Shown: positions 28,607 through 40,776 of the stretch, one piece after another | Layout of the letters: the number at the start of each line of letters is the position of its first letter | Numbering within the stretch: position 1 is the first letter of the stretch | Source of the DNA: Varroa destructor | Lineage: Eukaryota > Arthropoda > Arachnida > Mesostigmata > Varroidae | NCBI RefSeq assembly: GCF_002443255.2 | Contig: NW_019211454.1 | Coordinates: forward strand, 9,694,248 to 9,758,247 | Direction: 5' to 3' | Length of the DNA stretch: 64,000 nucleotides | Position numbers and translations under genes: made by a program | Notes under the pieces: model-generated | Told to the model about the DNA's origin: nothing | Database searches by the model: none | What the model saw: only the letters and a program-made list of their open reading frames with translations

Positions 28607-30480
28607 ATAACGTAGCGTAATAATCCTATGGTAGATGCATCGATGGCTACTTTGCCACCCTTGTGGCAACGGTTGCTGCCGCTGCCACTGCCGCAGAAGC
28701 AGTCGAACTGTTTATAATCCTTACATATGGACTGATATTTCAGGAGATAAAGACGATATGAGTATGCGAAGGATAGTCGCACGTTTAGGTTTTGCTGGAA
28801 TGCTTTAGAAATGCAAACAACAAGAGCACAGGTCGTTGAAAATGAGGTTTGTTTATAGGGTCTATAAAAAGCGAAGAACAAATACTCAAATAGAAAAATG
28901 TAATGAAAAAAAAAAAATAGCAGTAGCAAACATTGTCCGACCTTCGACGCGAGTTAGCTTTGGCTGATACGAAAGTCCGGTAACGCTCTTGCAATCCGCG
29001 AAGTGATCGGTAAAGGTCAGCGATCGAGCAGAGATCGCTAGTAGAAACGTAGTGGTGCTTTGGGGGCACTTGGGCAAGTGGGGCTTTTACCCTGACCAAA
29101 TATTAGCTGCTTAATTACTGTACAAGAGCAGTGTTTCGATCTGAGGTAGAATGGCATCTTTTGTTATCTATGTGTGTGATATATCTAAGGTAGCGTCCAA
29201 CAACTCCTACGATATGATTCAACAGAATCTTTCGAATAGACAAAATAGTTATTCTCTTCTGTTAATCTATTGAAATCACACGCTCTCGCTTCAGTACCGA
29301 TCATTCAAATGAGTTTACAATAGATCATCAAAAGGCTTTTGCGCCTGCAATCGAAGGCCTGTTCCTATTGGCATTCAGCGCGAAAGTGACAATAGTCATA
29401 GCACGAGAGGAAGGTTCGTATTCATTTTTATAATATTTCACAGGACACGTCCTATGGGAGTTTATGATCTAATCGTTCTTATATGTTCTTATATATATAT
29501 AAACAATATATAGATACAATATGCCGGACACATGATTCACTCACCACTTAGTAATGGAGATGTATTAAACGAAAAATCTAAAACAGAAGAAATTGTAGCA
29601 GAAGTATTTGCCAGTTATCATTGCAGTGGGGGGTGTGGAGAAAAAACGACAGGTTTTCGTAACCGATGTTACAATCAGGACAAACGAAAATGTGGAAAAC
29701 ATTTTATAAACATATTCATTCATCAGTGAGCCGTCTATATTTGACTGAGATACCTAAATAACACCACAGTGTAATACCAACAATAACAATATAAAATGTA
29801 ATCTAACAGATAAGTGACGACGTTAGATTGCCGGGCGGCAGTTATGTTTCACGTAATCGGTAACGAGAAGGTTCTTTCCACACAACAACGTTTCCGCACT
29901 ATCTGATTTGTAAGATTTTTTCGATCCCATGCCTGTGAACAGTCGAAGAGTGATAAGTTTCAGATATCAGAAGGAAGAATATATTTTGTAGCATGAAAAG
30001 TATAAGAATTAAAGTACCCTAGAATGTGCCCGACGACTCAAGTGACAAACGAAGGTGTACGCCTGAAGCTAACTAACATCATAAAAACCATTGTAAAATT
30101 GTATTTTTCATTAAATGTTATTTCTATTATGACAGAGTTAGCTTTCGTATGTACAATGTTCACACGGTGGCTTTGAACGAATGAGTTTTGGATCAGCAGC
30201 AGCGTGCAGGGGTCGTTACTTGAAATACTTAAAGCGATACACAAAGTTATTTTATATGATGTTCTGACATATGTTTGTAAAGAAAAGGATTTAGCACAGA
30301 TGCACTGACTAAAGGTCTTTTATTCGAAGGTCGACGATAGGTCCACTCCGAATATCTTAAGAGTAGAAATCATATTCACGCTACTTAAAGTCACTGTGTT
30401 GTAAACTAAGTAAATGCCTGGAATTTTACTTCTGGTTTTGCTGCTGTCAGGCATCGCGTCAGACCACCGGCCGCTCCCTC
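28607..30480. other. Non-coding stretch
   Basis: No gene recognised. A small Cys-containing frame at 29532-29729 (plus, 65 codons) has no signal peptide and no recognised cysteine spacing. Confidence 0.55.
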
Positions 30481-30489
30481 CAGCGCGGA

Positions 30490-30530
30490 ACTGAACGTGT
30501 TTGCAACCAGTTTCGAGTCTAAGCAATCCT
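30490..30530. repeat. Possible SINE-like fragment
   Basis: Read on the minus strand, the segment contains a core starting TCGAAACTGGTTG that resembles the fragment at about 9911-9930, differing mainly by transitions. A sequence resembling a fuller tRNA-like element lies about 150 bp downstream. Assignment to a repeat family is inferred from this resemblance only. Confidence 0.25.
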
Positions 30531-30653
30531 ATAACGCGGTCCTAAATGTAGAGGGCAAACAGCTCGTAACTGTCTTATCACAAGGACTAACTGACAAGAT
30601 CTGATAGTCACGATAACCTGTTTTTTAAAAACTCTAGTAGTTTCAAAAGATTA

Positions 30654-30727
30654 CAAAGTTCCAGACGGGGATCGAACCCGGAACTTCATCATAGCTAGTC
30701 AACAAATACCCGCTTCGCCACTTTAAA
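30654..30727 (-). repeat. tRNA-derived SINE-like head with A and B boxes
   Basis: On the minus strand, TGGCGAAGCGGG (30720-30709) fits the pol III A-box pattern TGGCNNAGYNGG, and GGTTCGATCCC (30678-30668) fits the B-box pattern. The start-to-start spacing of 42 bp is that of a tRNA. The acceptor ends pair at only about four of seven positions, and the D and anticodon arms do not fold, so it is not a functional tRNA. A degenerate tRNA or the head of a tRNA-derived SINE is the best reading. No SINE body or tail was identified. Confidence 0.45.
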
Positions 30728-30839
30728 CGTTCTGTAAGATAAGCACCCTTAAACAAGTGAAATTTCAGCTTCGATAACAAACAGGCCTTAATGTATTTCT
30801 GTCATCTTCGTTGCATGTAATCCACTTTGTTAGTCTTTT

Positions 30840-33800
30840 CCAACGGGACCGGTTCTGCTTTCTCGTCCTGCCATCAATTTCTTATTACCCTGATTGACAA
30901 TCCCGGATGAAAAATGTCTCTCCATGATAATCACGTGTCCAAGCTTACTTTTACGATACCTATTTAGTTCATGTGAGTTTCCCTACGTTCCAATTAAACA
31001 CACACACGCACACATCCGCGCACGAGAGTCCTCATGCAAGGCCTGTGCAGGGCATAGCCCTCATTCGTTCTCACTTGGAACCATGTTCGTCTCCTGCTCT
31101 CTTACCGGTAGCCTCCTGTTTTTCCATGTGGCGCACTTCGCCGGTCCCCTTCATCCCATAGCCCTCAGCATTTAGCTGTCTTCCCTCCTGCGTAAAACAT
31201 TAACAGGCAGCAATTAAATGGAAACCGCTTTTTTTTTCGCCTGAATAGGCCAACAGCAACAGCTCAACATCCGATAGCGTTTTTACATAATAGAAATCAT
31301 CACCACCATAGCCAGCATGATCATAGTTCTCACCGTACAATCACTTTTAGCAAACAAGTATCACATTGTTTTGTTACGAACGCACCCCAACAGAAGCGGC
31401 CCGAACGGCGGCAGCACCGCTAGCTATTCGGATATATTTGTTATTTACTTTCTCCAGTGAGAACACGACCGCAAACCACGTATGAATGCAGAACCTGACA
31501 ACAACAGCAGTAGTAATCCGCCGCTAACTTTTCCGTTCATTATAGTACACATACGTCTGGCCGTAAGTCCGTGCTCATATATGGATCTGCTCCGATTTGT
31601 TTGTCGGATGTTTGCATTACTCCTCATTCATCCCCTGGGAGAATATTCGGTGGTTCTAGGGTGGCGGCAGTTTCTTCATGCTCTTCAGCGGGGGACCCGT
31701 TGTTCTCTGTCGCAGTTAAGGCGTCAACCAACAAGCGTTGGTTGTAACTCGAAATCGCTAGTATTTCCTGAAAAGGGGCGGGCGACACGGGAAGCAGACA
31801 AGACGAAGCACGGCATTGTCCAGAGACGCGTCCTAATACTATAACAATTGCACCCTAAATCGCCTAATAGAGACAATCTATCTATGAGGAATTAACACGC
31901 TATTGTCTTTTTGTCACCGCAGCCGTTGAATTTCGTATAAAAATAATGTTTACACGTTAGATGGGCAGTTCGCTTGTTCCATAGCCTACACGCAAAAACT
32001 GCGCATACTTCCCCAGAAACGACGTAATGTAGTGTCATAAGTCGCTATGTACGTATAACGCTTACTTCCGTTAATTCTAGAAGGGAAAAGTGCTCGAAAA
32101 TAGAGTGAATATATTATTAAAACAAAAATTATACCATTATACAAGACACTGTACTTACCGTCACCATTGCTGGCGCTGTTATTCTGCTTGCTCGCCTGCT
32201 TACTTGTTAACGGCCCGTTTTGATCGCGCGCAACCTAAATTGTAACTGTGCTACATAGGCTGCTTTACAGGTTACTGCGACAGGGCGACGGATACCTGTC
32301 GAGTAAGCTCGTCACTAATCCAGGACACAAGCAAGACGATGGAACTCGTTTCGTTATTGTTCCTGTTTCAGCCCTGCTAGTCATTTTATTTCAATATGAT
32401 ACGATACAGGTGGGCCGACGATCCGTTGAATGTGTCGAGCAAAGACAAGCCAGATCAGGTCGCAGCCTTACGACAACCTCAACGCCTCTGTACGAGCGTA
32501 GTCCTAAATGTTTATGGGGGAAGCAGTGCTGAAGCCGGTAGGGTCTGGTAGTGTCAACTAGCAATCGCAAAGACCCTAAAAATCAGCGGCATTATTAATA
32601 GCCTTCATCTCAGTAATAACAACAACAGCAGCTAAGCGTACGCCACTACTAGCAAAAGTCGACTCCTTTATATCTGCGTAAGAGCTAAGAGAAGTAGAAA
32701 AACGGCCTACGATTAGCGCCCTTGTTTTTCAAAGGCGTGCTCAAATCACCTCTCAGCGTCTTGGTACCGTAACAATCGCTGACAAAAGAACGACAGCAGT
32801 GCCACAAGCGGCTATCGCATCATCCGAGATGAAGTAGAAGAGCCTCTAGCGGTAGTTTGGCTTGCCTAGTTTGCTGCTGTCATCATTCTTCAGAGTTTGC
32901 CCGCTAATCTGGCTAATAGTGACCAGCAGATTTGTACTTGCATACCCGCTGCTTGTACGCAATTGTTCACTAAAGGGCACTTTATGCTCTTACCCCCAAA
33001 AAATCTGCAAAGCTGTAGATGCCGCCCGAAAAACATGGATATGTTCTACGCTGTCGGCGCAATTGTTGTGTCTGTGCACACGTTATGTTAGCTATAACCA
33101 TCTCAATACTATAGCAGGCACTCTCCATACTGCCGCATGGCTACATAATCACCAATCAGCCGTTCGCTGTGTTATTTGCCGCTGCCAGCACCGATTTGCG
33201 CGTTCCTAGCGGACGTGCTTCTGCGTTTATTTAACAAGTTCGCAGCGTTGTCTTGCGCTGAAGGGGACGCATACGCTGCCCGACCACTGAAGATCAGCGT
33301 GACTGTAGAAGGAAAACTGAGGTGAGTTAGGAAAAAAGCAATTTCGCTTTTAACGGTTTTGTTGATCGCTTTGTACAGCGGCGGCAGCCGCAAACAGCAG
33401 AAGACATCGTCATCAGGATAAAGCCGTATGTTGAATATGGGCGCCGACTGGGACCACCGTTGCCACCATCGCGATAAATACCACGACGCTATCATTAGCT
33501 ACGAACAGCTGCGAGCGCCTTTCTATAGGCGTCGTTGTTAAAAACAACAAACGCAATGCCAAACGGCAGCGCGAAGGAGAACCACTCGAACGAAGACGAT
33601 AACAACAACAAATTCCAATTTAGCATACGCGAGCGATATAAGAGCTCAAGATCATAATCTCGGTCATCATTGTCGGCAGTGTTGCCGCCAGTGCGGTGAC
33701 AGTTTGAATGTCAGTGTGGACTGTGACGAGCTAGCCAGACGACAGTCTGGCTAGCTCGTCACAGTCCACACTCTGATAAATGCTATACGTCTCTCTGTGC

Positions 33801-36250
33801 CGGCTGCCATTGCTGCTGCGGGAGGACGCAAACTGTCCAAACGAGTCCCTGACGAGGTGTTTCCTGTTGGCGGAAACGCGCAACAGATTTGGCGCTCCGG
33901 AGCAGCTTGTTCTCATTTCATCTTCGCTTTGGTTATCGCCTGTCTAGGACCTCCCGGTGCCATTCACTGTCCTTCCATCTGGTCGAGGGTCAACGCTGTG
34001 CCAGAACGGGAACTAACAGTACCAGCGACGCTGTAAACCTAATCCAGACCTTTGCATCGCTGTAGAGTATAGACGATTGTTTTTCTTCTTGGCGTGAACG
34101 TCTTCGCCGTGTCAGTTGGGAGACGAAACGCGCCGGCCAGCGCGTACCGAAATTTACGCCTGTTGTTGTTGTTATCGATTCTCTTGTTGTTGCTTCGGCG
34201 GTCGCTAAGCAGGGTCTAAAACGAGCCACTTTGGTTGGCGGTGCATGGTACAGTCCCTACGAGAACAATGTACTTGAGCATGGGCTAGAACATGATTGGA
34301 CTAGCGTTAGTAAGAAGATAACAAAAGCCGCGATGGCTTGCCACTCGCTTCAACGGATTGTCTTTCCCCGTGCCGCCTCATATTTGCTTTGCTATAAGTA
34401 TTTTACTGTGAGTCACAAAACGCCGGTACCGCCCTGAACGCTGTTTTAGGGCGTTCTACCATCCTGGCCACCGTACATATGAGGACCTGAGGGAGAATCG
34501 TTTGTGTAACGGGCTTAATGTTCATAGAAGCAATCACTCTAGCGGTAGTTAAACTATAATTAATAGTAACAGCAATAGACAAAAGCAAAGCGTATAATAT
34601 AACATTCAGTTAGATGTAGCGGCTCACAGTTGATCGGGTCAGTAGGATTACAAATGTTGAATACTATCTGAGTTCATTTTATTGGTACGGTCTTGTCTAA
34701 TCAACGATGGAACGATGCACATATTAATTAGTAAAAATCGATAAATTAGCAGAAGTCCCCTTCTTGCCCGGAATATACCGTGATGAACAACAGTAAAAGC
34801 AGTGTTCACAACGAACGCTAGCAATTGCTCGAAAAAAGTCATCCTCATTGAATTGCAGGCCCCCATTTTGCTCTCGGAGTGTTACGGTCAGCGTTCATAT
34901 TTGATCACAATATCTAGACTTCGTCGATATCGAGACAGACACAATATCGTAAAACGAAAAACGTTGAAGTACTTTTTTACCATTAATCAGTCGCTTTACG
35001 TCTGCCGCCGTTCTACTGTACGCCACCTTATACCACAACTTTGTTGCGTTTCATTGTCGCAGCATCCCGCTTCGTCCTTGTAGATGACAAAAGTACGCTA
35101 ACGACGGCGGCGTCTAACATGCTAGAACTGTGACTTTCACCTATTCCAGGGGCCGAGACAAGAGCGGCCATTTCTTTTGCTGCCGCAACGTTATTAACAA
35201 TGAACGTGCTTCTCCCTTACTAAATGCAAGACGCCGCCAGCCTCGAGATCAGCATTGCCGGCAACAACAATAACCCTTTGATCAGCATATATATTGGTCC
35301 TTGGCATATACTGACGCTTCGTTTCAAGCCATCGCCACCGAATCTTCTCGCCAGCGAAGCTCACTCACCCGCGGTTCCACCCCCCTGCGAGGAAATTTCG
35401 TTATTTTAGTCCATGCATTCGTTCGACGAACAAGCGAAGCTAGATACCAACGAATAAACCAATTGAACAAGTTCATCCAATCTAAAGGAGCATTTCGACG
35501 CATCATCACCTGACACGGCCGGCAGTAGAGCGTAGCGTCAAAATCAGCAAAAAGCTAATAGTAGTTGCAGCAAGGGGCGTTTATTTCTATTGTTTTTTTT
35601 TTTTTATATCAGGCCCGTAGTCGGTGGTGATATTGTTTGTTTATATATTCTTTCTTGTTAGTCACAGTTATTATCATGGCCGTTCTAGTCATTTCAATTT
35701 CAGCTTAATATACAACGTGTGGGGTGGTTGGTTGGCTGGATCAAAGCGTCTCTCGTTGCAGTGCACCAAATGGTATAGCATCACGACTTAATTCCCTTCC
35801 CATATAACTATGGCGCAGGCATCGGCGGCGGTGGCGCAGAAATACAGATCTACTGTCGCAGTATACCCCTAGCCTCTAGGGCCCATGATACAGACAGAAG
35901 CTATCTCGATGTCTGCCGATACCGCGCCAAGGAAGACTGTCCGCAGATAGGTCGTAAGCGCCTTGAAGCGATATATGACCATAGCAATCGGGCGCGATGC
36001 TGTCAAATTGAACAAATCAGCAACGTCTGCCGCTGTTGCACGTTGGTTTCCCGCGAAATCGCCACTGCGACGTCGACTCTGCCGTAGGCTTTACAGCGGC
36101 TGCTGCCGCCGTTCCGGATAGGCGCAATAATACATGTATGAGAATAGAAACGACAATAACAACAATAGCGTGATACGAACAGCGTCGTCGTTCCGGCGCC
36201 AAGCGGGAGTCACGACAGCGGAGACCTGCATGTAAACTACGACACGTCGC
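30840..36250. other. Non-coding, triplet-rich stretch
   Basis: Many CAA, CAG, GTT and GCC triplets occur in both orientations. Frames reach 120 codons (31482-31844, plus) without any recognisable domain. No splice-bounded exon was recognised. The perfect hairpin at 33713-33772 is listed separately. Confidence 0.55.
33713..33772. repeat. Perfect 28-bp inverted repeat with 4-nt loop
   Basis: Arms 33713-33740 and 33745-33772 are exact reverse complements, separated by GACA. Complementarity stops abruptly at both outer ends. Pre-miRNAs usually have mismatches and larger loops, so this looks more like a template-switch palindrome, a fold-back repair product or a library artefact than an RNA gene. 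Confidence 0.9.
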
Positions 36251-39200
36251 GCTATAGCAAAACCATCAATGTACTGTGTACAACGCTATATGTCCAAGTA
36301 CGAGGGACGATAAGTGTGAAAATACGTTCGCCAGAAATTACATTAAGAACAGTGTCGACCACGGACAAGTGCTGGGAAATAGAGCTAGTACTTGAGGGAA
36401 TCGGAGATTGTCACGGAAAACGCAAAGGACGAAGGTGACAAAAATGTCCGCAAATGACGTAGAAATTGACCGCGTAAGCGTATAATAAAACGCCTTATAC
36501 CGTAGCTATGGGCAATGGCTGAACAACAAGTTCTATGTGCGCTAAAAATAATTATCGTCAAGTTAAGATAATTCATATTGTAAATCAGTTGGTGATTCGA
36601 GAGCTGCTGTTCGCATTTGTGCTATTAACTGAGTTTTTTTTTTATGTACCTCGGACGCTGAGCATGCATCTGAGATCATAGACACGCTTCCCGTTTTTAT
36701 GTGGTCATCGATTTAAGGGTTAACGGTCGGGTAACTCGTAAATATGACAAAGTAGCATTTATAACCGCCGGATCGAATACTTACAAACGAGTACTTGTAT
36801 ATGATGAACAGGCATAGACATGTTTCTTATTAGGTCTGGTAACTAGAACCAGGTTACGACAGAGGCCCAGACTACCAGTCTCTCCCATGGAACAACGTTA
36901 CGCATACCTCGTTCTAAAGGTGATTAAGACGATATTATAAAGCAAAATAAGAAAAACATGGCGATATATAGATGTATAGCAATAGCGAATCAAAAGTTTT
37001 CATAGACAGAGCTTTTAAAATGATACAAATTTACAGCAGGTCAGAGTGAGGGTGAAGCAAGCTTGATCGATAAACAATCTAAAAAAGGCCTACTATAATT
37101 ATCCCTATTATTATTTTTAAACATTATTCTACGAAGGCGATTAGTCAAGAAGCCCTCACAGCGGCGTTATAGTGATCAAGTAGACCGCGCGGTTCAGACC
37201 CACGCAAACCATCCACCAATCCAGGGTAAGTTAACGTACGAACGCGACATTTCTACACGCCAAAAACTACGCTCGCGTGAACGACAATATTTCTAGCTTA
37301 AACATTATATCGGCGAGTCTGTTATGCGAAAGTTACCAATAACTGGTCCAACATAGAAAAGAATACATCAAACCACTATACTAACCAGTATAGTTTTCAG
37401 CAAGTTTGCCGCCCACGTACCCGATTGTTTTATGTAGCCATCTGGACTTGACCCTGGATCCCGATGTAAATCATTGCTATAGAAGAGTACCTAAAGCTTC
37501 AGACAGCTGTCTTATTCATCGTATTTTGTTAAGATATATAGACAACGGTTAGTAGGTAGTTTGGAACAAACTGCTGCAGCCCCACGCTTCTTTTTCATCT
37601 CCCTAAAATACTTAAGTATCGAGCCGGCGGGCGACGGACTGAAAGGTGGAAATCATAACATCGGCATACTTCGACCAAGTACGTAGTGTTCCATCTGTTG
37701 CGCTTTGTTTTATGGTTACGCTTGTGAAGTCCGGTTCATCTATTTGCGAACAAGAACGTCACCGTTATATCAGATGGCGAGACCAGCTATTGAGTCGACA
37801 ATCAAGATCATAACAGGCTGTTTGTAGCTAGCCTAGACTCCGACGTATAACGCAGAGAAAAAAAAACGTACATGTTGTTTTCTCTGTGGGCACAATTGCG
37901 GCTAAGACGGAATTTGCGAATGCCGACGGCGGTCAAGAGGTTCCTAACGCGAGCGAAAGTCGTCAGAGGACTGCCAACTGGTCGAAAACCATCAGAGAGT
38001 CAATTTCTCGACGGGATCATCAAAAATGGCGATTGTCACAATGCAATCAAAAGGTGTCTCACAATGCCAGAGCGCCTGGTCGCAACGGATTCAAAACTTT
38101 TGCCGCTGTACACCTGCTATAGAGTTACATGTAGATAGAAATGAAGCGAGGCACAAACGAAAAGTATTGTTCGATTTTCTGCTCACTGTGCCTTGCTTAT
38201 AAGACATAGGTTGTCCTAAGGAACATCACACGCTAGGCTTATCGTTCTGAGTCATACCAGCAGCAGGCGATGCCGTACTGTACGACTCCACTATTAGGCG
38301 CACTTCTCGCGCTGCGTATGCACCGACGTCGTGCAGCGATGGGTCCTTGCGTTAGCTTGTCTTATCCGTCCGCGTTTTTGTCTTGGTCATTGTCATCATC
38401 GACGAATCTTCACCGTGTTATAAAGTCATTGCAGTGGGCTTTCTGCCCTGTCCGTTGCTGCATGTCTGTAATCAGTATAGTTCATACTAGACCGCCCCCG
38501 CCATGGTTTTCGGGAGAGCAGGAAAAAAGAAAGAAATCTTCGCTGATTATCCCTCTCTCCCTCTCTCTCCTTCTGTATGTTTTCTATAAATCTATTTGGT
38601 ATCTCCTATTTTTATCACCTATACATGTATGCCCTATGGTTAGCGGGCAGACATCGCATATACGCGGATGCGCTGGCCTAACAAATAGTTCAGTGAACAT
38701 CACTGCTTAAATGAATGGTATGAATAGCCATTGTTATTTCTAGCAGTACAGCTTAGCCAAGAACAACTACTGTTACCGGTGCGGACTTAGCCACGATATC
38801 AGACACAGCTGATAGCAAGAGCTTATAACAATAGACAAGGCAAGACATAACAGATATACGTACGCTGCCTCTAAAGCGCCGAAGCCAAACAGGTGAGGCG
38901 AAATAAAAGTCGAGAGCATGAATCTGTCTAGCTACTATTAGCGGGCAACCGTCCTTTGCCCCAGTGTTTCTTTTTTTGATTTCGTGAATTATGCCACGGA
39001 TGCTTCGCTTCTGATCATAAACTAAATTAATGAAGGTGTTCTAAGCTTGCTTGTTCTAAGCTAAGGTGTTCTAGTACTGCCTTTGAGCATTGCTTCAGAC
39101 GGATGGGCCCTCTCAACACAAAGTCTACTCCCGGTTTTAAACGCAGAACACCTCACGTGTATCTGAATTCACTGAACGAACATCATGCCCCTACATTACC

Positions 39201-39528
39201 ATGAAAACGATCATGCAGGAACTAAATGACATGTACGAGTTTGAAAGGAGTATAATATGCGTATGATATACAAATTAATTTTAATTTGGTTACAATTAGG
39301 GCCGCTTATGGAGCACCTCCAACTTGAAGGTTACCGCCATTCATAGTAATCGCCTCGCCATCATCATGGTTATCTTTGGGTGCGAAGCAGCTATTAGCTC
39401 CATCTCGCCTTTTGCCAGTACAAAGGTCGCAACTTTGTAAGTTTATACTAATGTAATGTATGTTGTCATCGATACGAGACGAAACAAGCACACTCTATTG
39501 ACCTATTCTCGATACTGACTGATCCCGG
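36251..39528. other. Non-coding stretch
   Basis: No gene recognised. The longest frame is 146 codons (38270-38710, plus), rich in Ser, Leu and Pro and unassigned. A short direct repeat AAGGTGTTCTA occurs at 39033-39043 and 39063-39073. Confidence 0.55.
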
Positions 39529-39602
39529 TTTCAGTCGAAGTTACTACTTGTGCGATCATTAAAGGCGTCCTGATCCGATTACCTTATCCACCGGCTTAGC
39601 CA
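39529..39602 (-). repeat. tRNA-Arg-like SINE-like fragment
   Basis: On the minus strand an A-box-like TGGCTAAGCCGG (39602-39591) is followed by TGGATAAGG, as in the D-arm of arthropod tRNA-Arg. A degenerate T-arm with TTCGACT follows, about 20 bp farther away than in a tRNA. The A-box region matches that of the element at 30654-30727. It is interpreted as a decayed member of a tRNA-derived repeat family. Confidence 0.35.
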
Positions 39603-40776
39603 CTTGTTTCACTTTATTGTTTAAGAAAGTTGGCAACAATCAGGACACTTGTATGCACGTTCATCCGGTAGTATGCACACCGCCAGGTAAACATCATTCC
39701 GCCAGCAATAGCGCATTGGGTCATATGCTTCCAGTGTGCACCGCTTTACGCATACGATTTTATCTAAACGTATTCGATGTCCTTGTGACCTGGTCTTTCC
39801 TTTTTTCCTAATTACTCTTCGCGCGTTTCGTGCTTCTTCTTCGCACTCAGCCTTCCTTACGTTTTGTCGTGTTTTTATTGCCTCCAACATCCACCACAAC
39901 GAGATTCGAATTAGTACGAAAACATATCCATAGCGATAACGCCGTCTGACCAATCTTCTCGAGAGGCGACGGCGAAATAGTAGGGCGCCAATACATCAAC
40001 AATAGCAACAAAAGGATTTAAAAAAAAAAAGCAAGATCAGTGTCATTGAGACCATTACCAACAGCATTACAATTTGGAGCAATAATCTGATGTGATTTAA
40101 AAAAGAAAACAGACGATCGTGAAGCTGCCGCGGTCGCTACCGCTGTCGTTGTTGTCGCCACTGAGACTTCTGCGGTACGCATTGGCTCCACAAAGTGATC
40201 AACAAGAACGGAAAGATTGCAGGGTGAATCCAAATGCCCAAAAGCATACCAGTGGGCTACAGGTGCAGTAGGTGGCAGATCCCTGCGTGAAAGCTAGTCT
40301 ACTATGCCCAAATTGAAATTAGCGCGTTGCATCTATTCGATACCAAATAAATATGGAACAAAAAAAAGAAATAAGGTAACCAGCAAAGCTCGTAAAATGC
40401 ATTCTCTGGTCGAGTTATGCTGCTTTTTTGTTATTACGATTGCAGCTGTTGATTCTGGTAGCCGTTCGTTGTTATCGTAGTTGTCGTGTTGTACAGAAAA
40501 TTTTGTATACAATAACGCCTCGCTGCTACCGTTGTCGTCGGCACGAGGCAGGGGCGTTGGTCATCAGACGGCAAGTGGCGCGACAACATTGACGGGCACG
40601 ATAGCTAATGGGAGGTAGGTGATATTGGCGGTGCGTGAAACCTTCCGTCTATGCGAAAGCGGCAATGTTATTGTTTTCAGATTCAATGAATAAATAGGTG
40701 TGACTAAGGGACAGTTCGGATCGTATGTGGCGTCGATTATATTCCAGCTGGATCTGCTGCTGCGGTTGACGTCATA
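39603..40776. other. Non-coding stretch left of the duplicated block
   Basis: No gene was recognised. Triplet-rich sequence (GTC, GTT, CGC) occurs near 40100-40600. The stretch ends where similarity to 60528 begins. Confidence 0.55.

Noticed and set aside
28324..28929. 201-codon minus-strand frame
   Set aside because: It begins in a Phe-rich run from a poly-A tract and contains a Cys run from the (CAA)n microsatellite. No recognisable domain.
30654..30727. Functional tRNA gene
   Set aside because: A and B boxes are present, but the acceptor, D and anticodon arms do not pair.
33713..33772. microRNA precursor
   Set aside because: The arms are perfectly complementary over 28 bp with a 4-nt loop and no overhang-compatible mismatches, unlike usual precursors.
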